Source: an uncultured Nocardioides sp. (lineage in GTDB: Bacteria; Actinomycetota; Actinomycetes; Propionibacteriales; Nocardioidaceae). Taken from it: 33,928 nucleotides of DNA. The notes under the pieces were generated by a model. It was not told where the DNA came from. It saw only the letters and a program-made list of their open reading frames with translations, and ran no database searches. The translations under genes were made by a program, and so were the position numbers. Location of the stretch: NCBI RefSeq assembly GCF_902805925.1, contig NZ_CADCUP010000119.1, positions 1 to 33,928 on the forward strand. The letters are read 5' to 3'. Shown one piece after another: positions 23,266 through 30,573 of the stretch. Position 1 is the stretch's first letter. Each line of letters starts with the position of its first letter.

Positions 23266-25935
23266 CTCCCACGGCGCCGCGACCGGGAAGTACGCCTCCA
23301 GGAACTCGGCCAGGAGGGCGTCGACCTCGTCGGCGTCGACGGCGAAGTCGTGGTGGTCGCCGACGCAGAAGAAGTCGTTGTCGCGCGCCCGCAGCTGGCG
23401 CAGCTGGCGCTCGATCCGGGCGTTCGCCAGGTCGACGAACGCGTGGGCGGCCGCGCCGCGGAACGCGGTGCCGGTGACCAGGCCGTAGTGCTGGGCGAGG
23501 GACGACAGCAGCGAGACGTCGCCGGCGGACCGGAACGGCGCACGGGCGGTGGCGCCGACGGCCGCCCCGAACCGCGCCTCGATCTCACGCAGCACCGAGA
23601 CCCGATGGGGGTGCGGGGAGTGCGCCATCACGTGGGTGATGGTGACGCCGAACGCCTCCTGCAGCAGCCGTCGGTTGTTGAGCGCGGCCTGGAGGAACGG
23701 CTTGGCGTCGGGACCGGGCTCGCCGATGAGCCCGTCGCTCACGAACGCGGCGACGTCGCCGCCCGGGGAGAAGAAGAGCTCGGGGCGCACCGGACGGCCG
23801 AGGAACACGTCGTCGTTGAGGTAGACGAAGTGCTCGGCGAGGTCGGGCACCCGGTGCAGGGCGGTCTCGATGGCCTGGGAGCTGAAGGTGGGCAGCGCGT
23901 CCTCGGGGAGGATGTCGCGGTGGTCGACCACCCGCACCTTGGGGTGGTCGGCCAGCCACGTGGGACGCTGGCCGGCGGTGACGAGGTGGATGGTGCGCAC
24001 CCACGGCGCGAACAGGTCCACGCTGCGCATCGAGTGGCGCAGCTCGTCGCGGCTGCGGAACCGGGCGCGCCCGCTCGACTCCCGCCGGGCGTGGTCGCTC
24101 CCCACCTCGCCCAGCCGTGCCTCGCGGGCGGCGTTCCAGGCGTCGTCGTCGCCGTCGACCCACGTGTAGACCACGTCGACGGGGAACCGGCACTCATCGA
24201 CGCTCGCCCCGGTGACCAGCGAGTACGACGGCACCTCGCGCTCCAGCACGCGCACGGTGGTGTCGGGCGGGCCGGCCCGCTGCACGTGGGCGTTGCGGCG
24301 TGGCGCGACGAGGGTGCCGTCCCCGGCGGGGTCCCAGAACTCGATCTCGACCCCGCAGTGCTCGCCGAGGTGCGTGCGCCGCCCGCCCTCGCCGCGCGGC
24401 CAGGGCTCCAGCACGAGCCGGGGCGTCATGGCGCGGCGCTCCCGGGCGACCATCTCGGGAACCGGAAGCCGGCGCTCGGGCCAGCCACGGTCGCCGGGGT
24501 CGCGCAGGGAGAGGTGCTCGGGTGCCTGCAGCGCCTCCAGGAAGGGGGTACGTCGCGTGGCCGGCACGACCACGGTGGGCACGAACCGCTCGTGCTCGGG
24601 GATCACGAACCAGCCCGGGCCGGCTGCCTCGGCAGCCCGGACCACGGTCGCGAAGGCGCTCGCCCGCGCCTGCTCCGGCGTGCCGGGCGAGGCGGGCGAG
24701 ACGGTGCCGCCCCGCTCGCGGGTGTGCGGGTGCGGCCACCGGGGGGCGGGCTCGCCGGATGCGTGCCGGGCCACGGCCTGCCGGAGGATCGGCTCCCAGC
24801 GGGCGGCCACGGCGTCGGCGTCGTACTGCAGGGACGACCGGTGGGCGCCCTCGCCCAGCCGGCGCAGCAGGGTCTCGTCGCCGGTGATGCGGGAGAGGGC
24901 GGCGGTGAGGCCCGCCTTGGCGCCCGCGGCGACCAGCAGCCCGCTGACGTCGTGCTCGACCAGCTCGCGCGGGCCCGAGGGGCAGTCGTAGGTCACCGCG
25001 GGCACGCCCGCCGACATGGCCTCCTGGATGACCAGCGGAAGGCCCTCCGTGCGGGAGGTGAGGGCGCAGACCGACGCGGCGGCCCACTCGGCGGCCATGT
25101 CGCTGACCGCACCGGGCAGCTCGACCCGGTCGGCGAGGCCGGCCTTCGCGGCGTACGCCGCCAGCTCGCCCCGCAGCGGCCCCTCACCGAGGATGCGCAG
25201 CCGCCAGCCAGGCCGGGCGTCGGCGATCTCGGCGAAGGCGCGCACCAGGTGGATGAACTGCTTCTCGGCCACGATGCGACCGGCCGAGACGATGATGCGC
25301 GAGTCGAGCGCGGACCGTGGCTGCGGGGTCTGCGGCAGCGGGTTGGGCATGACGACGAGCTGGGGGGCGACCGGCCCCAGCTCGTGCGCCAGCCACGTGG
25401 CCGCCGACTCGGTGAGCAGCGCGACGGTGTCGGCGCGAGGGGCGAAGGCGAGCAGCGGCTCCATGCCGCCGACACGGTCGGCCGAGGAGCGGTGCTCCTG
25501 GTGGACCACGGCGACGTCCGCCGGGGCGAGCTGGACCGCGAGCGACAGCAGGGCGGGAGTGACGGTGACCAGGACGTCGGCCTCGAGCCGCGGCAGGTGC
25601 TCGCGCAGCACGGCGTCCATGTCGGCGTCGAACTGGCCGTCCCACCGGGCGGGCACGAGCGCGGAGGGGCGGGGGCCGGGCTGCCCGTCGGAGCGGCTGC
25701 GCACGTCGAGGAGGTGGTCGACCGCCACACCTGCGTCGATCGGGTAGTGCGGGGCGTCGGCCGAGCGCGTCACGCTGACCAGCCGCACCCGGTGCCCGCG
25801 CCGGGACAGCGCGTTGCCCTGGGTGATCGCCGAGCGGGAGGTGCCGCCCATGCCGTCGAGGTTGAGGACGAGGAAGGCGACGCTCAGCTGCCCGCGGCGG
25901 GCTCCGGGGCGCCGCAGGCGGGGGACGACCCTCAC
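23254..25935 (-). CDS. GT4 glycosyltransferase fused to a Stealth sugar-phosphate transferase
   Basis: 893 residues. Residues ~17-390 are a GT4 glycosyltransferase: LNLDGMGGTSRSAITQGNALSRRGH, later SAGRIVAEKQFIHLVRAFAEI, and the retaining-enzyme EGLPLVIQEAMSAG (Glu298, Glu305). A Pro-rich linker and a region of about 420-585 follow. The Stealth module then shows CR1 DVVYTWVDGDD (587-597), CR2 SRDELRHSMRSVDLFAPWVRTIHLVTAGQRP, HFVYLNDDVFLG (702-713), and CR3/CR4 towards the end (AHSPHPHRVSVLREIE; CVGDHHDFA). Stealth proteins move hexose-1-phosphate units in capsule or teichoic-acid-like polymer synthesis. The single chain could make a glycosyl-phosphate polymer on the cytoplasmic side. GTG at 25935 overlaps the previous stop by 4 bp (GTGA). 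Confidence 0.88.
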   Translation of the reverse strand: MRVVPRLRRPGARRGQLSVAFLVLNLDGMGGTSRSAITQGNALSRRGHRVRLVSVTRSADAPHYPIDAGVAVDHLLDVRSRSDGQPGPRPSALVPARWDGQFDADMDAVLREHLPRLEADVLVTVTPALLSLAVQLAPADVAVVHQEHRSSADRVGGMEPLLAFAPRADTVALLTESAATWLAHELGPVAPQLVVMPNPLPQTPQPRSALDSRIIVSAGRIVAEKQFIHLVRAFAEIADARPGWRLRILGEGPLRGELAAYAAKAGLADRVELPGAVSDMAAEWAAASVCALTSRTEGLPLVIQEAMSAGVPAVTYDCPSGPRELVEHDVSGLLVAAGAKAGLTAALSRITGDETLLRRLGEGAHRSSLQYDADAVAARWEPILRQAVARHASGEPAPRWPHPHTRERGGTVSPASPGTPEQARASAFATVVRAAEAAGPGWFVIPEHERFVPTVVVPATRRTPFLEALQAPEHLSLRDPGDRGWPERRLPVPEMVARERRAMTPRLVLEPWPRGEGGRRTHLGEHCGVEIEFWDPAGDGTLVAPRRNAHVQRAGPPDTTVRVLEREVPSYSLVTGASVDECRFPVDVVYTWVDGDDDAWNAAREARLGEVGSDHARRESSGRARFRSRDELRHSMRSVDLFAPWVRTIHLVTAGQRPTWLADHPKVRVVDHRDILPEDALPTFSSQAIETALHRVPDLAEHFVYLNDDVFLGRPVRPELFFSPGGDVAAFVSDGLIGEPGPDAKPFLQAALNNRRLLQEAFGVTITHVMAHSPHPHRVSVLREIEARFGAAVGATARAPFRSAGDVSLLSSLAQHYGLVTGTAFRGAAAHAFVDLANARIERQLRQLRARDNDFFCVGDHHDFAVDADEVDALLAEFLEAYFPVAAPWERGS

Positions 25936-26471
25936 AGTCCGGTGACGCCCTCGCCGCCGCCGGCCTGCTCGTCGAAGTTCTCGTGCTCCAGCAGGTGCAG
26001 GATCGGCACGCCCAGCCTGCGGCGGGCGCGGGAGGTCCAGTCGACGTGGAAGAACTCGGCCACGACGTGGGGCCGGGTCAGGATGATCGCCTCGTTGCCG
26101 TCGACCTCGCCCACCTTGTCGACCAGCGCCTCGACGGGGGACTTGCTCACCACCTCGCCGGTCGCGGCCGCCCCCGAGGCGGCCAGTGACGCCAGCGTGG
26201 CCGCGAGGTCCTCGTCGGCGCGGTCCTTGCAGTCCTGACGCACGGCGTCGACGTCGACCTCGCCCGGCGCCATCGCGGGCGACGCCATCACCTCGCCGGC
26301 GGCCAGCGACCCCATGGCGGCCTCGACGCGGGCGGAGGCGTCCTCCAGCGGCAGCAGCACGTGGTAGGTCACCGGCTCGTCGAGCCCCTCGTGCAGTGAG
26401 TGCACCTGGGCGGCGTCGGCGGGGGTCAGGGCCTGCTCCACCAGCAGGACGACGGCATAGGTCTCACTCAT
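25932..26471 (-). CDS. Uncharacterised protein, universal-stress-protein-like
   Basis: 179 residues. I do not recognise a named family with certainty. It begins with a beta-strand (TYAVVLLVEQAL) and has a second strand with VTYHVLLPLEDAS. An acidic helical middle follows, and the end GEVDGNEAIILTRPHVVAEFFHVDWTSRARRRLGVPILHLLEHE has the strand-helix-strand pattern of Usp/Rossmann-like nucleotide-binding folds. No signal peptide or membrane segment is seen. Its ATG overlaps the DNA ligase stop by 4 bp (ATGA), and its stop overlaps the start of the GT4-Stealth gene by 4 bp (GTGA). It is therefore the middle of a tightly coupled three-gene operon. The fold assignment is tentative. Confidence 0.65.
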   Translation of the reverse strand: MSETYAVVLLVEQALTPADAAQVHSLHEGLDEPVTYHVLLPLEDASARVEAAMGSLAAGEVMASPAMAPGEVDVDAVRQDCKDRADEDLAATLASLAASGAAATGEVVSKSPVEALVDKVGEVDGNEAIILTRPHVVAEFFHVDWTSRARRRLGVPILHLLEHENFDEQAGGGEGVTGL

Positions 26472-27577
26472 CGTGCGCCACCTTTCGTGTCGGCGCCCAG
26501 CACCCTACCGAGGTCGTAGGACACCGGCTCCTCCAACTGCTCGTAGCCGCACGAGCGAGGGTCCCGATCGGCGCGCCAGCGCTTGAACTGGGCCGTGTGC
26601 CGGAACCGTCGGCCCTCCATGTGGTCGTACTTCACCTCGAGCACGAGGTCGGGCCGCAACGGGGTGAAGGAGAGGTCCTTGCCGGCGCTCCACCGGCTCT
26701 GGGTGCCGGGCACCCGGTCGGGGTTGGCGGTCAGGAACTCCTGCCAGCGGCCCCACGGGTGCTCCTGGATCGGGCACACCAGCGGCTGCAGCTCCTCGAT
26801 CAGCGACGCCCGCCGGGCCGCGGTGAAGCTGGCGCTGACGCCGACGTGCTGGAGCTCTCCGTCGTCGTACAGGCCGAGCAGCAGGCTGCCGAGCAGCGGC
26901 CTCTCGGGCGTCGAGGTCTTGTGTTCCCGATAGCCGGCGACCACGACGTCGGCGGTCCGCTCGTGCTTGACCTTCAGCATCGTGCGGACGTTCTGGGAGT
27001 ACGGCGCGGCGAGCGGCTTGGCGATGACCCCGTCCAGCCCGGCGCCCTCGAACTCGGTGAACCACTCCGTCGCCTCGGCCGGGTCGGTGGTCGTGCGGGT
27101 GAGGTAGCAGGGGCCCGCGAGGCCGGCGAGGGCCGACTCCAGGGCGGCCCGGCGCTCAGAGAACGGCCGGTCGAGGTACGACTCGTCGCCCAGGGCGAGC
27201 AGGTCGAAGGCCACGAAGCCGGCGGGCGTCTCCCGCGCCAGCATGTCGACCCGCGACGTGGCCGGGTGGATCCGCTCCTGCAGCCTCTCGAACTCAAGCC
27301 GCTCCCCACCGCCGGGGGTGCTCAGCGCGACGAAGATCTCGCCGTCGAGCACGCAGCGCTCGGGCAGCTGCTCCCTCACCGCCGCCACCAGGTCGGGGAA
27401 GTAGCGGGTGAGCGGCTTGGTGTTGCGGCTGGCCAGCTCCACCTCGTCGCCGTCGCGGAAGACCAGGCAGCGGAAGCCGTCCCACTTGGGCTCGAAGCTG
27501 TGGCCGCCGTCGGTCGGCACGCCCTTGACCGGCTTGGCGAGCATCGGCTGGACGGGCGGCATGACGGGCAGGTCCAT
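26468..27577 (-). CDS. ligC: ATP-dependent DNA ligase, LigC type
   Basis: 369 residues. The adenylated Lys31 lies in motif I, FEPKWDGFRCL. Motif III is VLDGEIF followed by the AFDLLAL segment. Motif IV is GLDGVIAK and motif V is MLKVKHERTADVVVAGY. An OB-fold domain follows, with LVLEVKYDHMEGRRFRHTAQFKRWRADRD. The size and lack of a fused polymerase or nuclease domain fit LigC rather than LigD. LigC enzymes seal nicks in repair, in mycobacteria with Prim-PolC. ATG at 27577 is chosen over longer frames because the protein starts there at MDLPVMPPVQPMLAK and the minus-strand hexamer TACGGT (27585-27590) lies 7 nt upstream. The stop overlaps the next gene by 4 bp. Confidence 0.92.
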   Translation of the reverse strand: MDLPVMPPVQPMLAKPVKGVPTDGGHSFEPKWDGFRCLVFRDGDEVELASRNTKPLTRYFPDLVAAVREQLPERCVLDGEIFVALSTPGGGERLEFERLQERIHPATSRVDMLARETPAGFVAFDLLALGDESYLDRPFSERRAALESALAGLAGPCYLTRTTTDPAEATEWFTEFEGAGLDGVIAKPLAAPYSQNVRTMLKVKHERTADVVVAGYREHKTSTPERPLLGSLLLGLYDDGELQHVGVSASFTAARRASLIEELQPLVCPIQEHPWGRWQEFLTANPDRVPGTQSRWSAGKDLSFTPLRPDLVLEVKYDHMEGRRFRHTAQFKRWRADRDPRSCGYEQLEEPVSYDLGRVLGADTKGGAR

Positions 27578-27584
27578 GCGCTGA

Positions 27585-27590
27585 ACCGTA
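27585..27590 (-). promoter_or_regulatory. -10 element TACGGT for the ligC operon
   Basis: On the minus strand TACGGT is followed by 7 nt and the ATG at 27577, the leaderless layout. Confidence 0.55.
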
Positions 27591-27635
27591 GCGCCGTTCG
27601 TCGCCTGCGGTGGAGCGCCTGCCACGCCGCTCTGG

Positions 27636-27641
27636 GACGAT
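27636..27641 (+). promoter_or_regulatory. Possible -10 element GACGAT for the YbdK-type ligase gene
   Basis: GACGAT ends 6 nt before the GTG at 27648. It keeps only the A at position 2 and T at position 6 of the -10 consensus, so this is a weaker example. Confidence 0.35.
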
Positions 27642-27647
27642 CGTCGG

Positions 27648-28763
27648 GTGGCCATCGACTTCGCGAGCTCCGAACGCGACACCCTCGGCGTGGAGTGGGA
27701 GATGGCCCTCGTCGACCGGCAGACCCGCGACCTGGTCAACGCCGCCGACCCCGTCTTCGAGATCTACCTCGCCCGGCACGGGGAGAACCCGCACCTGCAC
27801 CGGGAGCTGCTGCGCAACAGCATCGAGCTGACCACCCGGATCTGCGGCAACAGCGGGGAGGCGATCGAGGACCTGCGCGGCCTCGTCGACCAGGTGCGCC
27901 CGATCGCCCGCGAGCTGGGCGCCGACCTGTACGCCGCCGGCACCCACCCCTTCGCGGAGTGGTCGGAGCAGCAGCTCACGCCGGGCCACCGCTACGAGGA
28001 GCTGATCTCGCGCACCCAGTGGTGGGGGCGCCAGATGCTGATCTGGGGCGTGCACGTGCACGTGGGGGTGCGCCGCGAGCACGTCGTGCCCATCGTCTCG
28101 GCCATGCTCAACCACTACCCCCACCTGCTGGCGCTCTCCTGCTCCTCGCCGGCGTGGTCGGGGCTCGACACCAGCTACGCCAGCACCCGGGCGATGATGT
28201 TCCAGCAGCTGCCGACCGCGGGGCTGCCGTTCCAGTTCGAGCGCTGGGACCAGTTCGAGGCGTACGCAGGCGACCTGCTGAAGACCGGCGTCATCGAGGA
28301 CGTCACCGAGATCCGCTGGGACGTCCGCCCCGCCGCGCACCTGGGCACCGTCGAGGTGCGCATCAGCGACTGCGTCTCGACGTACGACGAGATGCGGGCC
28401 CTGGTCGCGCTCACGCACTGCATCGTCGCCGACCTCGGCGACCGCCTCGACGCCGGCGAGACCCTGCCCACGATGCCGCCCTGGCACGTGCAGGAGAACA
28501 AGTGGCGGGCCGCCCGCTACGGCCTGGACGCCTGGATCATCCTCGACGACCGGTCCAACGAGCGGCTGCTCCTCGACGACCTCACCGACCTCCTCGAGCG
28601 CCTCGCCCCCGTGGCCCGGCGGCTGGGGTGCGAGGCCGACCTGGCCCTGGTGGAGGAGATCCCGCGCCGCGGCGCGTCGTACCAGCGGCAGCGGCGGATC
28701 GCCGAGGCCACCGGCTCCGACTGGGTGGCGGTGGTGGACTCGGTGGTGGCGGACCTGCAGTGA
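27648..28763 (+). CDS. ybdK: YbdK-type carboxylate-amine ligase (glutamate-cysteine ligase-like, GCS2)
   Basis: 371 residues, the family length. LGVEWEMALVDRQTRDLV opens with the metal-binding EWE. RNSIELTTRICGNSGEAIEDLR, GTHPFAEWSEQQLTPGHRYEEL and WGVHVHVGV (His motif) follow, and then WDVRPAAHLGTVEVRISDCV. These are the GCS2 active-site blocks. Family members join glutamate and cysteine or a related amine with ATP; in actinobacteria, which use mycothiol, the true substrate is often unknown. GTG at 27648 begins the conserved N-terminus. It is divergent from the ligC operon, 70 bp between starts. An exceptional run of palindromes begins 11 bp after its stop. Confidence 0.9.
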   Translation: MAIDFASSERDTLGVEWEMALVDRQTRDLVNAADPVFEIYLARHGENPHLHRELLRNSIELTTRICGNSGEAIEDLRGLVDQVRPIARELGADLYAAGTHPFAEWSEQQLTPGHRYEELISRTQWWGRQMLIWGVHVHVGVRREHVVPIVSAMLNHYPHLLALSCSSPAWSGLDTSYASTRAMMFQQLPTAGLPFQFERWDQFEAYAGDLLKTGVIEDVTEIRWDVRPAAHLGTVEVRISDCVSTYDEMRALVALTHCIVADLGDRLDAGETLPTMPPWHVQENKWRAARYGLDAWIILDDRSNERLLLDDLTDLLERLAPVARRLGCEADLALVEEIPRRGASYQRQRRIAEATGSDWVAVVDSVVADLQ

Positions 28764-28774
28764 CGGGGGGTTGG

Positions 28775-28884
28775 GATCCCCGGATATCCGGGGATCGCCT
28801 CGGTTCGTACCCGTTGCAACGGGTACGAACCGCGAGGCACCAGTGCCAAGCTCGCCGGGGACCGCGGGTTCGACCCTTCCCCGG
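28775..28884. repeat. Cluster of palindromes downstream of the YbdK gene
   Basis: In order: a perfect 22-bp palindrome at 28775-28796; a perfect 32-bp palindrome at 28801-28832, extendable by GCCT/AGGC with a 2-nt bulge; a 5-bp inverted repeat GGCAC/GTGCC at 28836-28847; and CCGGGGA (28855-28861) pairing with TCCCCGG (28878-28884) around an inner GGGTTCGACCC (28866-28876). The first two can each form cruciforms or hairpins. Some may end the YbdK transcript. Confidence 0.85.
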
Positions 28885-28896
28885 TTGGTCTGCCGG
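28877..28896 (+). repeat. Partial copy of the tRNA-Gln 5' end
   Basis: These 20 bases are identical to 28942-28961, which cover the base before the tRNA-Gln gene and its first 19 bases. The copy lies 65 bp upstream in the same orientation. Identity stops in the D-loop region. It overlaps the last stem of the palindrome cluster. Confidence 0.9.
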
Positions 28897-28902
28897 GTGT
28901 GG

Positions 28903-28930
28903 TTGCCCCGCCGAGGCGGGGCCTTAGGGT
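28903..28930 (+). promoter_or_regulatory. Promoter for tRNA-Gln
   Basis: TTGCCC (28903-28908), a 16-nt spacer, then TAGGGT (28925-28930) fit a housekeeping promoter. Transcription would start near 28937, a few bases before the mature tRNA at 28943. An inverted repeat CCCCGCC/GGCGGGG (28906-28921) lies within the promoter. Confidence 0.6.
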
Positions 28931-28942
28931 TGGGCCGACCAT

Positions 28943-29021
28943 TCCCCGGTTGGTCTGCCGGCAGGGCCCGCCTGACTTTGAATCAGGACTAGCGACGTAG
29001 GTTCGACTCCTACCCGGGGAG
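28943..29021 (+). tRNA. tRNA-Gln (anticodon UUG)
   Basis: The acceptor stem TCCCCGG (28943-28949) pairs with CCGGGGA (29014-29020), followed by discriminator G at 29021. The anticodon stem CCTGA/TCAGG (28971-28987) encloses the loop CTTTGAA, giving anticodon TTG. The T-arm GTAGG-TTCGACT-CCTAC spans 28997-29013. The U1-A72 pair and G73 agree with glutamine identity. CCA is not encoded. The part between anticodon and T stems (ACTAGCGAC, 9 nt) is longer than the usual 4-5, and the D-arm region is also long at 21 nt. The gene sits 43 bp before glmU, which may be read from the same promoter. Confidence 0.85.
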
Positions 29022-29064
29022 CACGGTGCGCGGCGACGCGCGAAGGCACGGGGAAGGCGGGAGC

Positions 29065-30537
29065 ATGGAGAACCTCACGGTCATCGTCCTGGCGGCCGGC
29101 GGGGGCACCCGCATGCGGTCCAAGACGATGAAGGTGCTGCACCCGGTCGGCGGGCGCTCCATGGTCGGCCACGTGCTGACCGCCGTCCGGGCGATGGAGC
29201 CGCAGCGGATCGTGGCGGTCGTCGGCAACCAGCGCGAGCAGGTCGGCGCCCACATCCAGGAGCTCGTGCCGCACGCGCTGCTCGCGGTGCAGGAGAAGCA
29301 GGAGGGTACGGCGCACGCCGTCCGGGTGGCGCTGGAAGCGGCCGGGCCCACCACCGGCACGGTCATCGTCGCCGCCGGCGACACCCCCCTGCTCGAGGGG
29401 GAGAGCCTGCGCGCCTTCGCCGCCGAGCACGAGGCGGCCCAGCGCGCCGTCAGCATCCTGACCGGGCTGTTGGCGGAGCCGTTCGGCTACGGCCGTATTG
29501 TCCGCACCGCCGAGGGCGACGTCGAGGCGATCGTGGAGGAGAAGGACGCCACCGACGAGCAGCGCGCGATCCGCGAGATCAGCTCGGGGATCCTCGCCTT
29601 CGACGCCGAGTTCCTCACCGAGGCGCTCGGCCGCATCGGCAACGACAACGCCAAGGGCGAGTACTACCTCACCGACACGGTGCGGATCGCCCGCGAGGCC
29701 GGCCTCACCGTCGGCGCGCACACCATCACCGACGTGACGCAGACCGAGGGCGCCAACGACCGCGTCCAGCTGGCCCACCTCGGCCGGCTGCTCAACGACC
29801 GCATCGTCACGCGGTGGATGCGCGAAGGCGTCACGGTGATGGACCCCGCCACCACCTGGATCGACGCCGACGTGGTGCTCGGCCAGGACGCCACGATCCT
29901 GCCGGGCACCCAGCTCCTCGGGGCCACGGTCGTCGGCGAGGACGCCGTCGTGGGGCCCGACACGACGCTCAAGGACTGCGAGGTCGGCGCCGGCGCCCGG
30001 GTCGTGCGCACCCACGCGGAGCTCGCCGTGATCGGCGAGGGCGCCACGGTGGGCCCGTTCTCGTTCCTGCGGCCCGGCACCCGGCTCGGCGCCGAGGGCA
30101 AGATCGGCACCTTCGTCGAGACCAAGAACGCCGTGATCGGCGTCGGCGCCAAGGTGCCGCACCTCTCCTACGTCGGGGACGCCGAGATCGGCGAGGGCAC
30201 CAACATCGGGGCCGGCACGATCTTCGCCAACTACGACGGGGTCGCGAAGCACCGCACCACCGTGGGCAGGCACGCCCGGACCGGGTCCAACAACACGTTC
30301 GTGGCGCCCGTGACCATCGGCGACGGCGCCGGGACCGCCGGCGGCACCGTCGTGCGCCGCGACGTGCCCCCCGGGGCGCTGGCGGTCAGCAGCGGCCCCC
30401 AGCGCAACATCGAGGACTGGGCCGAGCGCAAGCGACCGGGCACGCCGCAGGCGGCTGCGGCGGCGGGTCGACCGGCGGGTGAACGGCAGGTGGACCCCGG
30501 GGTTGGGACTCCGCCCTCCGGTGAGACACAATCCTGA
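29065..30537 (+). CDS. glmU: Bifunctional GlmU: GlcN-1-P acetyltransferase / GlcNAc-1-P uridylyltransferase
   Basis: 490 residues. The N-terminal pyrophosphorylase domain opens with IVLAAGGGTRMRSKTMKVLHPVGG (about 7-30), then QEGTAHAVRVA and AAGDTPLL. NDNAKGEYYLTD is the metal/UTP-site region. From about residue 255 a left-handed beta-helix of hexapeptide repeats follows, with the acetyltransferase site (RPGTRLG, HLSYVGDAEIGEGTNIGAGTIFANYDG). The protein makes UDP-GlcNAc, the precursor of peptidoglycan, mycothiol and surface glycans. A Pro/Gly/Ala-rich tail of about 35 residues extends beyond the helix. ATG at 29065 has GGAAGG (29052-29057) 7 nt upstream. prs follows by 36 bp. Confidence 0.96.
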   Translation: MENLTVIVLAAGGGTRMRSKTMKVLHPVGGRSMVGHVLTAVRAMEPQRIVAVVGNQREQVGAHIQELVPHALLAVQEKQEGTAHAVRVALEAAGPTTGTVIVAAGDTPLLEGESLRAFAAEHEAAQRAVSILTGLLAEPFGYGRIVRTAEGDVEAIVEEKDATDEQRAIREISSGILAFDAEFLTEALGRIGNDNAKGEYYLTDTVRIAREAGLTVGAHTITDVTQTEGANDRVQLAHLGRLLNDRIVTRWMREGVTVMDPATTWIDADVVLGQDATILPGTQLLGATVVGEDAVVGPDTTLKDCEVGAGARVVRTHAELAVIGEGATVGPFSFLRPGTRLGAEGKIGTFVETKNAVIGVGAKVPHLSYVGDAEIGEGTNIGAGTIFANYDGVAKHRTTVGRHARTGSNNTFVAPVTIGDGAGTAGGTVVRRDVPPGALAVSSGPQRNIEDWAERKRPGTPQAAAAAGRPAGERQVDPGVGTPPSGETQS

Positions 30538-30573
30538 GCGGCACTCTCACCCCCGAACGAGGAGCCAGGCACC

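Noticed and set aside
23125..26238. A 1037-codon open frame on the plus strand across the GT4-Stealth and Usp-like genes
   Set aside because: It is the antisense shadow of GC-rich genes. Its composition is all Arg, Gly, Val, His and Asp with no domain pattern, while the minus strand encodes clear family motifs.
28906..28921. Intrinsic terminator for the YbdK gene at the CCCCGCC/GGCGGGG hairpin
   Set aside because: It has a loop of only 2-4 nt and no T-run, and it lies within the -35/-10 spacer of the tRNA promoter.
26186..28927. A 913-codon plus-strand open frame opposite ligC and through the YbdK gene
   Set aside because: Antisense and out of frame with two well-supported genes. No recognisable motif and no start signal.
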